From: Desulfonatronum lacustre DSM 10312
GTDB lineage: Bacteria; Desulfobacterota; Desulfovibrionia; Desulfovibrionales; Desulfonatronaceae
Assembly (NCBI RefSeq): GCF_000519265.1
Contig: NZ_KI912608.1
Coordinates: forward strand, 943,665 to 1,007,664
Direction: 5' to 3'
Length of the DNA stretch: 64,000 nt
In this document: positions 46,460-54,888 of the stretch, piece after piece
Layout of the letters: each line of letters starts with the position of its first letter
How positions within the stretch are numbered: position 1 is the first letter of the stretch
Translations under genes and position numbers: made by a program
The notes under the pieces: model-generated
The model's database searches: none
Told to the model about the DNA's origin: nothing
What the model saw: the letters and a program-made list of their open reading frames with translations, nothing else

Positions 46460-47216
46460 GTTGGTGAAACAGGAGGCCAAAAGCTTGGCCGGGGTTCAAC
46501 CTCCGCCGCGTTTTTACGACCGGTTCGCGCCGGAATTGGCCTTTTCCAAGGAATTGTTTTTCGATCACCCCCTGGTCGTCCGATGCTGCGAGGACGTTCT
46601 ACCGTTTCTCGCCGACGACTACGGCCACGGAATCGAACATGCCAAAAAGGTCGCCGTGGAATCCGGGGCCATTGCCCTGGCCGAGGCCCGGGCCTGGGGC
46701 ATGGATCAGGCCAGGCATCTGTGTCTTTTGGCGCAGTTAAGCGGATTGCAGCACGACATCTGCCGCCTGGAGCCGGAGCACGCGCTCCGGGGAGCCGAAC
46801 TCTCCTTTCAAATTTTGGCCGACTTCCCCTTGACGGACAGGGACAAGGAGATGATCGCCTTCGCCATCCGCAACCATGAGGCCTTCCGCCCGATGGAAAC
46901 CTCATTCGATCATTTAGAAGAACTGCTGGCATCCTGCTTGTACGACGCGGACAAATTTCGTTGGGGACCGGACAACTTCGGCACCACGCTCTGGGAAATC
47001 TGCGATTACGAGGAATGGTGTCTGCGCGAGATCCTGGCCAAATTTCCGGAGGGCGTCGAACGCATCCGCTCCATCGCGAACACGTTCCGCACCGAAGTCG
47101 GAAAGACGTTCGGCCCGGAATTCATCGACCTGGGCCTCAATCTCGGCAATCGACTGTACACGCTTTTGCAACGGCATTGCCCATCCCAGAATCAGGCAAT
47201 GTCCACGAGAAACTGA
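46443..47216 (+). CDS. HD-domain phosphohydrolase
   Basis: The 257-residue protein contains an HD domain with the metal-binding residues in DYGHGIEHAKKVA, LSGLQHDICRLE (HD doublet), AIRNHEAF and YDADKFRWGPDN. This is the set expected of an active metal-dependent phosphohydrolase. The substrate is unknown. The ATG at 46443 lies inside the last codons of rpoH, giving a 17-bp overlap and probable translational coupling, so its product may be made with the heat-shock sigma factor. Confidence 0.85.
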   Translation: MLKELELVKQEAKSLAGVQPPPRFYDRFAPELAFSKELFFDHPLVVRCCEDVLPFLADDYGHGIEHAKKVAVESGAIALAEARAWGMDQARHLCLLAQLSGLQHDICRLEPEHALRGAELSFQILADFPLTDRDKEMIAFAIRNHEAFRPMETSFDHLEELLASCLYDADKFRWGPDNFGTTLWEICDYEEWCLREILAKFPEGVERIRSIANTFRTEVGKTFGPEFIDLGLNLGNRLYTLLQRHCPSQNQAMSTRN

Positions 47217-47308
47217 TCAGCGCGCCCATTCGGATCAAGCGCTCCCTTTACGGGCCGTCGCGCTCCGATCAACTTCGTCAATCGCTCCGTAACTAAGGAT
47301 TTATCTCC

Positions 47309-49018
47309 GTGACCGCCCATTCGCCGCTGAAGTGTCTTTTTTTGCTGTTCGGCCTGGCCTTCGCCTTTTCCATGGCCGCATGCGCCCCGAAGGTTACATT
47401 CACTCCGGAACCGTTCCCGGCCGCGACCATCGCCGACCCGGAGCATGAACTGACGCCCTCGGCCCAGGCCGTGCTGGCCTACCTGGAAGCCCAGGACCTG
47501 GCCCGTACGGACGACCAGGAAGGCGCCCGTGAAGCCTTGGCCCTGGCCTTGGCCCTGGACCCTTCGCCCTTTTTGGCAATGGAACTGGCCAACTCCTACT
47601 GGCGGGAAGGCCGAAACGCTGAAGCCAGGACGGTTTTGCGCCGCTCCATGGAATCGTTTCCTGAAGACCAAACCCTCCCCTCCGCCCTGGTCAACACCTA
47701 CCTTACCGACGACATGGTGGAGGAGGCCATCGCGACCATGGACGAATACCTGCGACGCCACCCTCGGGATTGGGCCATGCGCCGGAACATGGCCGCCCTG
47801 CTCTTGCAGTATTCCCGCTTTTCCCAAGCCGCGGACGTGCTCCAGGTCATCCCCGAATCGGAACGGACGGCCGAGGTGTTATTGTTGCTGGCCAGAAGCA
47901 ACTCCGGGCTCGGGTTGGTCCGCCAGACGGAAGAGTTTCTCAAGAAGGCCCTGGAGCAAGACTCGAATTTCCTGGAGGCCATGGCCGAATTGGCCTTTTT
48001 GTATGAAAGCGAAGGCGACTTGGTTCAAGCCGAGGAAACCTACAGTCGCATTCTCGACCTCCGCCCGGACGCGGACGAAATCCTGCTGCGCATGATCCAG
48101 GTCAACATCAAGCTGAACCAACCGGACAAGGCGCTTTCCTTCGCCCTGGGGCAGGAGGGACGGGAAAGCTTCATCCTGGAAGTCGCATTGCTCTTCATCC
48201 GCGAAAACCTCTTCCAGGAAGCCGGTGCCGTGCTCGACGCCCTGCCCGAAGAGGACGGTTTGCCGGAGGCCGACTTTTACCGCGCGTTGGTCGCTTACGA
48301 AGGGGACAATGACCCGGAACAAGCCCTGTTTTACCTGGGCAGGATTCCGGAAGACCATCCGCACTACGCCCGGGCTCTGAGCTTTCAGGGTTATTTGCTG
48401 CTGCAACTGGATCGCCACGAGGACGCCCGGCAACTGGCCCGGGAAGGGCAAGACCTGTTTTCGAACATGAGTGATTTTCTGCTGCTGGAGGCCGAAATTC
48501 TGTTGGGTGAGGACGAAATCTCCCAGGCCTCAAGCCTGCTGGAGATCGCTCGCCAAAAGTGGCCCGGAGACACCGACGTGCTCTATCGCCTGGGTTTTCT
48601 TCAGGAACAGATGGGCCGACGCCAGGAGGCCCTGCGGACCATGGAGGAGATCATCGTCCTGGATCCGGACCATGCCGAGGCCCTGAATTTCATCGGCTAC
48701 ACCCTGGCCCAGGAAGAGCGCGAACTGGAACGGGCCCTGGTGCTCATCGAACGTTCTCTGCAACTCAAGCCCGGCAGCGGCCACATCATCGACTCCCTGG
48801 CCTGGGTGCACTTCCAGCTGGGCAATCTGGATCTGGCCTGGCGGCACATTCAGTCCGCGGTGGAAATCATGGCCGACGATCCGATCATCTGGGAACACTA
48901 CGGCGACATCGCCGCAGCCCTCGGAAAAACCGCCGAAGCCCGCAAGGGCTACCGCAACGCCCTGCGCCACCACCCCCAAGATCCTGACGCGATACGGCAA
49001 AAGTTGAACGCGCTTTGA
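47309..49018 (+). CDS. TPR-repeat lipoprotein
   Basis: The 569-residue protein has a lipoprotein signal peptide (CLFLLFGLAFAFSMAACAPK, lipobox MAAC) followed by about 14 tetratricopeptide-like helical repeats. These include LGFLQEQMGRRQEALRTMEE and DSLAWVHFQLGNLDLAWRHI. It is probably anchored in the outer membrane facing the periplasm and acts as an assembly scaffold. Translation begins at GTG 47309. The next gene downstream also encodes a lipoprotein. Confidence 0.88.
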   Translation: MTAHSPLKCLFLLFGLAFAFSMAACAPKVTFTPEPFPAATIADPEHELTPSAQAVLAYLEAQDLARTDDQEGAREALALALALDPSPFLAMELANSYWREGRNAEARTVLRRSMESFPEDQTLPSALVNTYLTDDMVEEAIATMDEYLRRHPRDWAMRRNMAALLLQYSRFSQAADVLQVIPESERTAEVLLLLARSNSGLGLVRQTEEFLKKALEQDSNFLEAMAELAFLYESEGDLVQAEETYSRILDLRPDADEILLRMIQVNIKLNQPDKALSFALGQEGRESFILEVALLFIRENLFQEAGAVLDALPEEDGLPEADFYRALVAYEGDNDPEQALFYLGRIPEDHPHYARALSFQGYLLLQLDRHEDARQLAREGQDLFSNMSDFLLLEAEILLGEDEISQASSLLEIARQKWPGDTDVLYRLGFLQEQMGRRQEALRTMEEIIVLDPDHAEALNFIGYTLAQEERELERALVLIERSLQLKPGSGHIIDSLAWVHFQLGNLDLAWRHIQSAVEIMADDPIIWEHYGDIAAALGKTAEARKGYRNALRHHPQDPDAIRQKLNAL

Positions 49019-49179
49019 GAGTCGATCCGGATCGTCATATCCGAGAGGGGCACCCCTCATGATTCCTGTCGTGCGCGTCGTTTCGTGGATTCGGGCACGC
49101 CTGCTTCCGGCGTCGGCCGCTTGCGCCGGAACGACTCAAAAACTTGTGGGTATCTACTCAGCACATTTTGTGTCCGCCC

Positions 49180-49310
49180 TTGCTCCGGCAATCGGAGTCG
49201 GGGTCGCTATCGGAATCGGAATCGGAACAGGAAAAATTTTGAACGCTTCCCAGCGTTGTCGATCCCGATACCGACTCCGGCAACGGTAGTACTCTATGCT
49301 GAATAGTTAC
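49180..49310 (+). repeat. Dispersed ATCGG-hexamer element, copy B
   Basis: This 131-bp copy starts TTGCTCCGGCAATCGG and ends ATGCTGAATAGTTAC, with the same spacer (GAACGCTTCCCAGCGTT) and inverted hexamer runs as copy A at 41416-41552, in the same orientation. Its last 15 bases supply the start codon and first residues (MLNSY) of the lipoprotein at 49296. Confidence 0.85.
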
Positions 49311-50078
49311 AAATTACCTTGGGTCCTGCTCACCGTCTGCGCCCTGCTGAGCGCTTGCGGACCGAAGCCGTTGCCGCCCGGATATGACGACCCGGACCGA
49401 GCCTCGGTCGTCTGGTCGCTGTTCCAAACGTCGTTCGTTCAGGACTGTCACCCCGAGGATTTCTCCCTGCGGGCCAGCGTCAACTTCTCCGCTCCGGACC
49501 GACACTCCCGATTCATTGTTTCCATGTGGGGTCGGACGGACTTTCCCATCCGCTTGGACGTTCAGGCCGGCGTGGGCGCCATGCTGGCCCACTGGCGGGA
49601 GGACCGCGACGGATGGCTCGGATATCTTCCCGCTTCCAGGGAGGCCTACGTCGCGAAGACGGTCCAGGAAGGCGCGCGGACCACGGGGCTGTTCATGCCG
49701 GTGCGCCTGGACGCCCTGGCTCAGATCTTTCTCGGATGTTGGCAAACTCTCGTTCCCTCGGAATACGAGGCCGTCCGCCTGGTCGACGATATGCTGGAAT
49801 TCCACGTGACCGGGCATTTCACGCCCCTGATCCTGGTTCTGGCGTTCGACGGGCGGCCAGCGTCCGTACGCGGTCCGGACCACGGCGGCTGGACCGTGTC
49901 CGTGGACCAGTGGGAAAGCGACACTCCTTCCAGGCCGCGCCGCGTCAGCCTGGTCCAGGGAGATCAGTCCGCGGTGATCCGCGTCCAGCGCCTGGAAACG
50001 GCCGTTGAGCCGTGGCGGGCCGAAGACTTGCGACTGGACGTGCCCCCCGGTTCCACCGTATGGACCGTCCCAAATTGA
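49296..50078 (+). CDS. Lipoprotein of unknown function (LolB/DUF4292-like size and context)
   Basis: The 260-residue product has a lipoprotein signal (LPWVLLTVCALLSACGPK, lipobox LSAC) and a mature domain rich in beta-strand patterns (FIVSMWGRTDFPIRLDVQAG; VRLVDDMLEFHVTGHFTPLI). This is reminiscent of LolB-like or DUF4292 lipoproteins that follow a TPR lipoprotein in other genomes, but I cannot confirm the family. The only start codon before the signal peptide is the ATG at 49296, which lies inside the dispersed repeat. There is no strong ribosome binding site. Confidence 0.72.
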   Translation: MLNSYKLPWVLLTVCALLSACGPKPLPPGYDDPDRASVVWSLFQTSFVQDCHPEDFSLRASVNFSAPDRHSRFIVSMWGRTDFPIRLDVQAGVGAMLAHWREDRDGWLGYLPASREAYVAKTVQEGARTTGLFMPVRLDALAQIFLGCWQTLVPSEYEAVRLVDDMLEFHVTGHFTPLILVLAFDGRPASVRGPDHGGWTVSVDQWESDTPSRPRRVSLVQGDQSAVIRVQRLETAVEPWRAEDLRLDVPPGSTVWTVPN

Positions 50079-50123
50079 GCCGAACGGACTGAGCCGAACG
50101 GGTTGAGCCGAACGGGTTGAGCC
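50075..50123 (+). repeat. Tandem 14-bp repeat at the lipoprotein stop codon
   Basis: Three and a half copies of (T/C)TGAGCCGAACGG(G/A) lie end to end. The first copy contains the TGA stop codon of the preceding lipoprotein gene. Later copies are non-coding. Confidence 0.85.
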
Positions 50124-50191
50124 AGGCCGCGGCCTTCCGGTCGCTTCACGACCTTCAAGGAAAACAAAAGCATATCCACATGGAGAGCAAC

Positions 50192-50584
50192 ATGACCACC
50201 ACGAATCCCCTCGGCGGCACAAACATGCCGTTACACCGTTCGTTCTGGCTGGGCCTGAAAGTCCTTGGCAGTGAATTGACCTGGCTGTTTCTGCTTGCGC
50301 TGCGCAACTGGGAAATCGCGCAACTGCGCAAACGGTTGCGCCAGGAATACCATGCCCTGGGCATGATCGAAGCCGCCGGAGCCGGACTGGAGTTGGCCAA
50401 GAACGAGCAGGAGCTGAACATCTTCGACGAGAAGGAGCTGGCCATCAAGCAGATCGCGTTTCTGCTGGACGAAATCGAGTACCTGAAGGCACGGCTGAAG
50501 GAAGAGCGAACCGAATACGTCCAGCGCCGCGTTCAAAAATGGAAATTGCCCAACGATTCATCAACCGCGTCGATCACTTCATGA
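50192..50584 (+). CDS. Small protein with hydrophobic segment and coiled coil
   Basis: I do not recognise this 130-residue protein. It has a hydrophobic stretch near the N-terminus (SFWLGLKVLGSELTWLFLLA) that could be a membrane anchor or amphipathic helix. A coiled-coil region with many Glu, Lys and Arg follows. The ATG at 50192 was chosen because GGAGAG lies just upstream; an ATG at 50180 is the alternative. It precedes rpiB by 25 bp and is probably in the same transcript. Confidence 0.65.
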   Translation: MTTTNPLGGTNMPLHRSFWLGLKVLGSELTWLFLLALRNWEIAQLRKRLRQEYHALGMIEAAGAGLELAKNEQELNIFDEKELAIKQIAFLLDEIEYLKARLKEERTEYVQRRVQKWKLPNDSSTASITS

Positions 50585-50609
50585 CCTACAACTGAGCAAG
50601 GAGAAATAC

Positions 50610-51059
50610 ATGTCGTCACCTACGGTCGTCATCGGTTCCGACCATGCCGGATTTGATCTTAAAGTTTTCATCACGGGCCATCTGCAAGAAGCGGGTTTCG
50701 AGGTCAAGGATTTGGGAGCCCGCTCCAAGGAGTCCTGCGACTATCCCCTCGTGGCCGGCGACGTCTGTCGGGAAGTCCTGGCTTCGGGACATCTCGGCAT
50801 CCTGATTTGCGGCACGGGCATGGGCATGAGCATGGCCGCCAACCGCTTTCCCGGCATCCGCGCGGCCCTGTGCACCAATGAATACCTCGCTCGGATGACC
50901 CGAGCGCACAACAACGCCAACGTCCTCTGCCTGGGCTCGCGGGTCCTGGGCGACGAGCTGGCCAAAAGCATCGTCGACGTGTTTTTGGCCGCAAACTTTG
51001 AAGGCGAGCGCCACCAGCGCCGCATCGAGCAGATTGAAACCCTAAACGCCAATTTATAA
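50610..51059 (+). CDS. rpiB: Ribose-5-phosphate isomerase B
   Basis: RpiB interconverts ribose 5-phosphate and ribulose 5-phosphate. The 149-residue protein has VVIGSDHAGFDLKVFI, the active-site Cys in GILICGTGMGMSMAANRFPG, and LARMTRAHNNANVLCLGSR, all typical of RpiB/LacAB. It ends 15 bp before tkt, so two non-oxidative pentose phosphate enzymes form an operon. The ATG at 50610 follows AAGGAG. Confidence 0.95.
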   Translation: MSSPTVVIGSDHAGFDLKVFITGHLQEAGFEVKDLGARSKESCDYPLVAGDVCREVLASGHLGILICGTGMGMSMAANRFPGIRAALCTNEYLARMTRAHNNANVLCLGSRVLGDELAKSIVDVFLAANFEGERHQRRIEQIETLNANL

Positions 51060-51074
51060 GAAAGGATCGCCACC

Positions 51075-53060
51075 ATGAACACCACCGAACCGAACCAACA
51101 CGCCGTCAACGTCATCAAGGGACTGGTCATGGACGCCACCCGAAAGGCCAATTCCGGCCATCCGGGCGGGCCCATGTCGTCGGCGGACATGGCCTATGTC
51201 CTGTTCCACGAGTTTCTGCGCCACGATCCTCGGGATCCGGCCTGGTTCAACCGGGACCGTTTCGTGCTTTCCGCCGGACACGAATCCATGCTGCTTTACA
51301 GCCTGCTGACCCTGATCGGGCACCTGAACATCCAAGATCTTCAGGACTTCCGCCAGCTGGGCAGCCGAACCCCGGGCCACCCCGAAGAACACATGACCCC
51401 CGGGGTGGAAGCCACTACCGGCCCCCTGGGCCAGGGCTTGGCCATGGGCGTGGGCATGGCCGCGGCGGAGCGCATGCTGGCCGTCCGCCTCGGCGCGGAC
51501 GTGGTGGACCACTCCACCTATGTCCTGGCTTCGGACGGCGACATGCAGGAACCGGTGGCCCTGGGCGCGGCCAGTCTGGCCGGACACTGGGGGCTGGGCA
51601 AGCTGATCGTGTTCTACGACAGCAACCAGATTCAGCTCTCCGGGCCCACCAGCCGTACCGACTGCACGGACTATCGCAAGCTCTTCGAGGCTTTTTGCTG
51701 GGACGTCCTGGAAGTGGACGGCCACGATCACGACCAGATCCGCGAGGCCATCCGCCGGGCCAAGGCCGAAACCGCCCGCCCCACCCTGATCATCGGCCGC
51801 ACGGTCATCGCCAAGGGCACGGCCTCCATGGAAGGAGATTTTGAAACCCACGGCGCGCCGCTCAGCCCGGACGAAATCAAGGCCACCAAGGGCAAGCTCG
51901 GCCTCCCCGAAGATGAGACCTTTTACCTCCCCCAGGACGCCGTGAACCACTTCCGCGCCCGATTTCCTGAATTGACCCGGGAAGTCGACGCCTGGAAGGG
52001 ACACGTCCAGGAGAAGAAGGCCGCGGATATGACTTTTGCCCAAACCTGGGACCAGCACGTCGCTCCGCCCTCGCATCGTTCCTTCACCTGGCCGGAACTG
52101 GACGTCACGAAAAAGGTTTCCACGCGCAAAGCCTTCGGCCAGTGCCTGAACGAGTTGATCACCCAATTGCCGAACCTGGTGGGCGGTTCGGCGGACCTGG
52201 ACCCGTCCAACCAGACGACCAAGTTCCGGGATACCACCGGCATCTTTGGCCCGGACAACCCCATGGGACGCAATCTCAGCTTCGGCGTGCGGGAATTCCC
52301 CATGGGCGCGATCCTCAACGGCATCGCCCTGCACGGCGGCTTGGTGGGCTTCGGCGCGACCTTCCTGGTCTTTTCCGACTACCAGCGCAACGCCGTGCGC
52401 ATGTCCGCCATCCAGAACCTCCCGGTCCTGCACGTCTACACTCACGATTCCTTCTACGTCGGGGAAGACGGACCGACGCACCAGCCCGTGGAGCACGCCT
52501 GGTCCCTGCGCCTGATTCCCAATCTTCTGGTGATGCGCCCGGCGGACGTCGTGGAAAGCCGGGTCATGATGGAGGTCGCCCTGACCCAGGACAAGCGCCC
52601 CTCCGCCCTGCTCTTCACCCGCCAGGACCTTCCGGTCTTGAACCCCGAGACCTTCCCCCAGACAGCCGAAGCCGCTCGCCGCGGAGCCTACGTCCTGCAC
52701 GACCCCGCCGACGGCGCCCCGGAAATGCTGATCATCGCCACCGGCTCCGAAGTGCACCTCGCCCTGGAAGCGGCCAAAATGCTCCCGGACCAGAAAATCC
52801 GGGTGGTCAGCGCCCCGTGCCTGGAACTGTTCGAGAAACAGACCCAAGCCTACAAGGACGAGGTCCTGCCGCCCCGGATTCAAAAACGCGTGGCCGTTGA
52901 AGCCGGCCGCTCCGATCCCTGGTACAAATACGTCGGCCTCGACGGAGTCGTCCTGGGCCTGGACCACTTCGGCGACTCCGCCCCAGCCGGCGCCCTGGCC
53001 AAAAAATACGGCTTCACCCCGGAACACCTCGTCTCAATCATCCAGGCGAAATACGCATAG
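51075..53060 (+). CDS. tkt: Transketolase
   Basis: The thiamine-diphosphate enzyme of the pentose phosphate pathway. The 661-residue protein has an N-terminal ThDP-binding domain (KANSGHPGGPMSSADMAY; TTGPLGQGLAMGVGMA; ASDGDMQEPVALGAASLAGH) and a pyrimidine-binding domain (REFPMGAILNGIALHGG; HDSFYVGEDGPTHQPVEH). The C-terminal domain has IIATGSEVHLALEA. The length is usual. It starts 15 bp after rpiB with AAAGGA upstream of ATG 51075. Confidence 0.97.
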   Translation: MNTTEPNQHAVNVIKGLVMDATRKANSGHPGGPMSSADMAYVLFHEFLRHDPRDPAWFNRDRFVLSAGHESMLLYSLLTLIGHLNIQDLQDFRQLGSRTPGHPEEHMTPGVEATTGPLGQGLAMGVGMAAAERMLAVRLGADVVDHSTYVLASDGDMQEPVALGAASLAGHWGLGKLIVFYDSNQIQLSGPTSRTDCTDYRKLFEAFCWDVLEVDGHDHDQIREAIRRAKAETARPTLIIGRTVIAKGTASMEGDFETHGAPLSPDEIKATKGKLGLPEDETFYLPQDAVNHFRARFPELTREVDAWKGHVQEKKAADMTFAQTWDQHVAPPSHRSFTWPELDVTKKVSTRKAFGQCLNELITQLPNLVGGSADLDPSNQTTKFRDTTGIFGPDNPMGRNLSFGVREFPMGAILNGIALHGGLVGFGATFLVFSDYQRNAVRMSAIQNLPVLHVYTHDSFYVGEDGPTHQPVEHAWSLRLIPNLLVMRPADVVESRVMMEVALTQDKRPSALLFTRQDLPVLNPETFPQTAEAARRGAYVLHDPADGAPEMLIIATGSEVHLALEAAKMLPDQKIRVVSAPCLELFEKQTQAYKDEVLPPRIQKRVAVEAGRSDPWYKYVGLDGVVLGLDHFGDSAPAGALAKKYGFTPEHLVSIIQAKYA

Positions 53061-53101
53061 CCGCCAAACGAGAACCAATGGGAAAACGAACGACTTCAGG
53101 C

Positions 53102-53131
53102 TTGACAGGCATACCTCTCCCAAGCTAGATG
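53102..53131 (+). promoter_or_regulatory. Sigma-70 type promoter of tRNA-Leu
   Basis: TTGACA (53102-53107), 18 bases, TAGATG (53126-53131), with the tRNA starting 11 bases later. The architecture matches that of the tRNA-Arg promoter. Confidence 0.6.
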
Positions 53132-53142
53132 CCTCCCTTTAC

Positions 53143-53229
53143 GCCGGGGTGGTGAAACTGGTAGACGCACTGGACTCAAAATCCAGCGGGGGCAACTCCG
53201 TGTCGGTTCGATTCCGACCCCCGGCACCA
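53143..53229 (+). tRNA. tRNA-Leu (anticodon CAA)
   Basis: An 87-nt class II tRNA with acceptor stem GCCGGGG/CCCCGGC, anticodon stem CTGGA/TCCAG around loop CTCAAAA (anticodon CAA), a long variable arm typical of tRNA-Leu, and T-loop TTCGATT. The 3' CCA is encoded. Confidence 0.97.
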
Positions 53230-53240
53230 AACAAAATCAA

Positions 53241-53272
53241 GGGCTTACAGTGAAAACTGTAAGCCCTTTTTT
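53241..53272 (+). terminator. Rho-independent terminator after tRNA-Leu
   Basis: Perfect 11-bp stem GGGCTTACAGT/ACTGTAAGCCC with GAAA loop, followed by TTTTTT. Confidence 0.95.
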
Positions 53273-53772
53273 GTTGCGCGGTTTTCAACGTAACCGCTGC
53301 GTAACCATCAGGTCATTTTTTCGTCCCTCCGAACGGGAGCATCACGATTTTTTTTTCGAATAACCGCCGGTGCAAGCGAGACCAGAAGATGCGCCCTCCT
53401 GGAAGACCTGTTGCAATGGTCCCGCATGAACCAGGGTGGCATCGATTACGGGCGTTCCGCGACACCCCCCAGCCCACGCCGCTACCCCCTCATTGCCGTA
53501 ACCGCCCCGCCCTGCTATCAGCAGCCAGGAGCGAAACCTCGCCCATTGGCCTCCTTGCCCTTGCGCTCTGCCCTCGACACCAACAGCTTCCCAGAATTTC
53601 TCGGGTCGCCAGGAATGTTGGCAGTGCCAACGGAATGGGCGCAAACAGTGCGGCTTTATGCGGTTGGCGCTTTCCTCTACCATCTTGGATTCATGCTGCT
53701 TTATTCATGGCATGGATCGTGCTTAAAGAGATGCAAGACCACTACGGTCCAACCTCAACAGGAGAAATAATC
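53273..53772 (+). other. Gene-free mosaic region after tRNA-Leu
   Basis: These 500 bases hold no complete gene I can support. A short plus-strand stretch around 53390-53450 reads ALLEDLLQWSRMNQGGIDYG, resembling the dimerisation helix of a PAS-type histidine kinase, but it continues into unrelated sequence. It may be a fragment of a decayed gene. The last 20 bases carry the AGGAGA ribosome binding site of the DUF1566 gene. No integrase or direct repeat of the tRNA end is visible. Confidence 0.4.
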
Positions 53773-54192
53773 ATGAAGAAGCTTCTCGCGATTGCAATTA
53801 TGGCGGTTCTGCTCTGTCTGTCCGGGCAGGTTATGGCCGAGACGATTACCGATGTATGCGTGGACAATAGAGATGGGACCATAACGGACAAATGGAAAGA
53901 CCTGATGTGGCAGATTCCGACGGCTGGTTCAATGAACTGGAATGACGCTGTGAGTTACGCCTCCGGACTTTCACTGGGTGGCCATTCGGATTGGCGGTTG
54001 CCAACCACGAATGAGTTAAAAAAGCTGTACAACTCGCCATGTAAAAGAATGATGGACGTTAAGCCAGGCGACTACTGGTCGTCCAATGGGTCTTCTGATC
54101 AAGCCTGGGCCGTGCACTTCCACGACGGTGTCGAGGGCCGCTACAATGCGAACAGCGGCTTTCACGTGCGGGCAGTGCGTTCGGCACAGTGA
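53773..54192 (+). CDS. Exported DUF1566-domain protein
   Basis: The 139-residue protein has a signal peptide (MKKLLAIAIMAVLLCLSGQV, cleavage after VMA) and one DUF1566 (Lcl C-terminal) domain with VDNRDGTITDKWKDLMWQ, ASGLSLGGHSDWRLPTTNEL and a C-terminal FHVRAVR. DUF1566 proteins are secreted and often repetitive, and their role is unclear. The ATG at 53773 has AGGAGA nine bases upstream. It pairs with a paralogue downstream at 54331. Confidence 0.82.
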   Translation: MKKLLAIAIMAVLLCLSGQVMAETITDVCVDNRDGTITDKWKDLMWQIPTAGSMNWNDAVSYASGLSLGGHSDWRLPTTNELKKLYNSPCKRMMDVKPGDYWSSNGSSDQAWAVHFHDGVEGRYNANSGFHVRAVRSAQ

Positions 54193-54222
54193 TGGATGAT
54201 TTGATTCTTCGGTGATTTGGCC

Positions 54223-54271
54223 CTTTGGCCAGGTTGAGGTTGTCGCTGAGGACAGCCTCAACCTGCCAAAG
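54223..54271. other. Long hairpin between the two DUF1566 genes
   Basis: CTTTGG plus CAGGTTGAGG pairs with CCTCAACCTG plus CCAAAG, with an inner TGTC/GACA extension, giving a stem of about 20 pairs with small bulges. There is no T-tract, so it may stabilise or attenuate the transcript rather than end it by the intrinsic mechanism. Confidence 0.6.
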
Positions 54272-54330
54272 AAGAAGCCTGAATGTTTTCAGCTTTTTAA
54301 GATCATTAGATATCATCAAGGAGCATCGTC

Positions 54331-54813
54331 ATGAGAAAAATATGGAGAAAGGCTTTCGGAACAGCGGCCCTGACCTTCATGCTCTGCCTGACCGGGATGG
54401 TCATGTCCGGCACGGCCTTTGCCCAGCAGTGCGTGGACAACGGAGATGGGACCGTGACGGATAACGGAACCGGCCTGATGTGGCAGAAAGCAACGGCTGG
54501 TCCAATGAACTGGGATGCGGCCATGAGTTATACTTCCGGCCTTTCATTGGCTGGACATTCTGACTGGGCATTGGCTGATGCAAATACATTAGTCAGATTG
54601 TATTCTTCAGTATGCAAGTCAATGCTAGAAGGGGCAGCAGATTCTTTATATTGGTCATACACCTCTACTGGTTCCGAAGCATTGACAGTCACCTTCAACA
54701 ACTCTGATACAATTTCTGTTGATAAATCCATCCGTCACCATGTTCGTGCCGCACGGCAAAATAATGATGGATACACAAAAGCGACTTGCAGACCGTGGTG
54801 TGTGTCGAATTAA
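54331..54813 (+). CDS. Exported DUF1566-like protein, divergent second copy
   Basis: The 160-residue protein has a signal peptide (AALTFMLCLTGMVMSGTAFA) and begins like its neighbour (QQCVDNGDGTVTDNGTGLMW; SGLSLAGHSDW). The diagnostic DWRLPT is replaced by DWALADA. The second half, from about residue 90, is A+T-rich and no longer resembles DUF1566 well. A Cys-containing tail follows. It may be a decaying or recombined paralogue. The ATG at 54331 has AAGGAG upstream. Confidence 0.7.
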   Translation: MRKIWRKAFGTAALTFMLCLTGMVMSGTAFAQQCVDNGDGTVTDNGTGLMWQKATAGPMNWDAAMSYTSGLSLAGHSDWALADANTLVRLYSSVCKSMLEGAADSLYWSYTSTGSEALTVTFNNSDTISVDKSIRHHVRAARQNNDGYTKATCRPWCVSN

Positions 54814-54888
54814 ATAATTTGGAATGAAGCGGAAAAACAGATAGCCAGTCAATTTAGACATTTATCTGTTAAAAAACCTGTCACTGGA

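Noticed and set aside
49059-49306. Small open frames with Arg/Asn/Tyr-rich repeats upstream of the 49296 lipoprotein
   Set aside because: They are translations of the hexamer element and not conserved genes.
51054-53027. Long minus-strand open frame opposite tkt
   Set aside because: It mirrors the transketolase gene and has low-complexity composition (Gly/Val/His/Gln) typical of antisense shadows.
53389-53772. Long N-terminal extension of the DUF1566 protein
   Set aside because: The signal peptide starts at ATG 53773 with a proper ribosome binding site; upstream codons are mosaic sequence.
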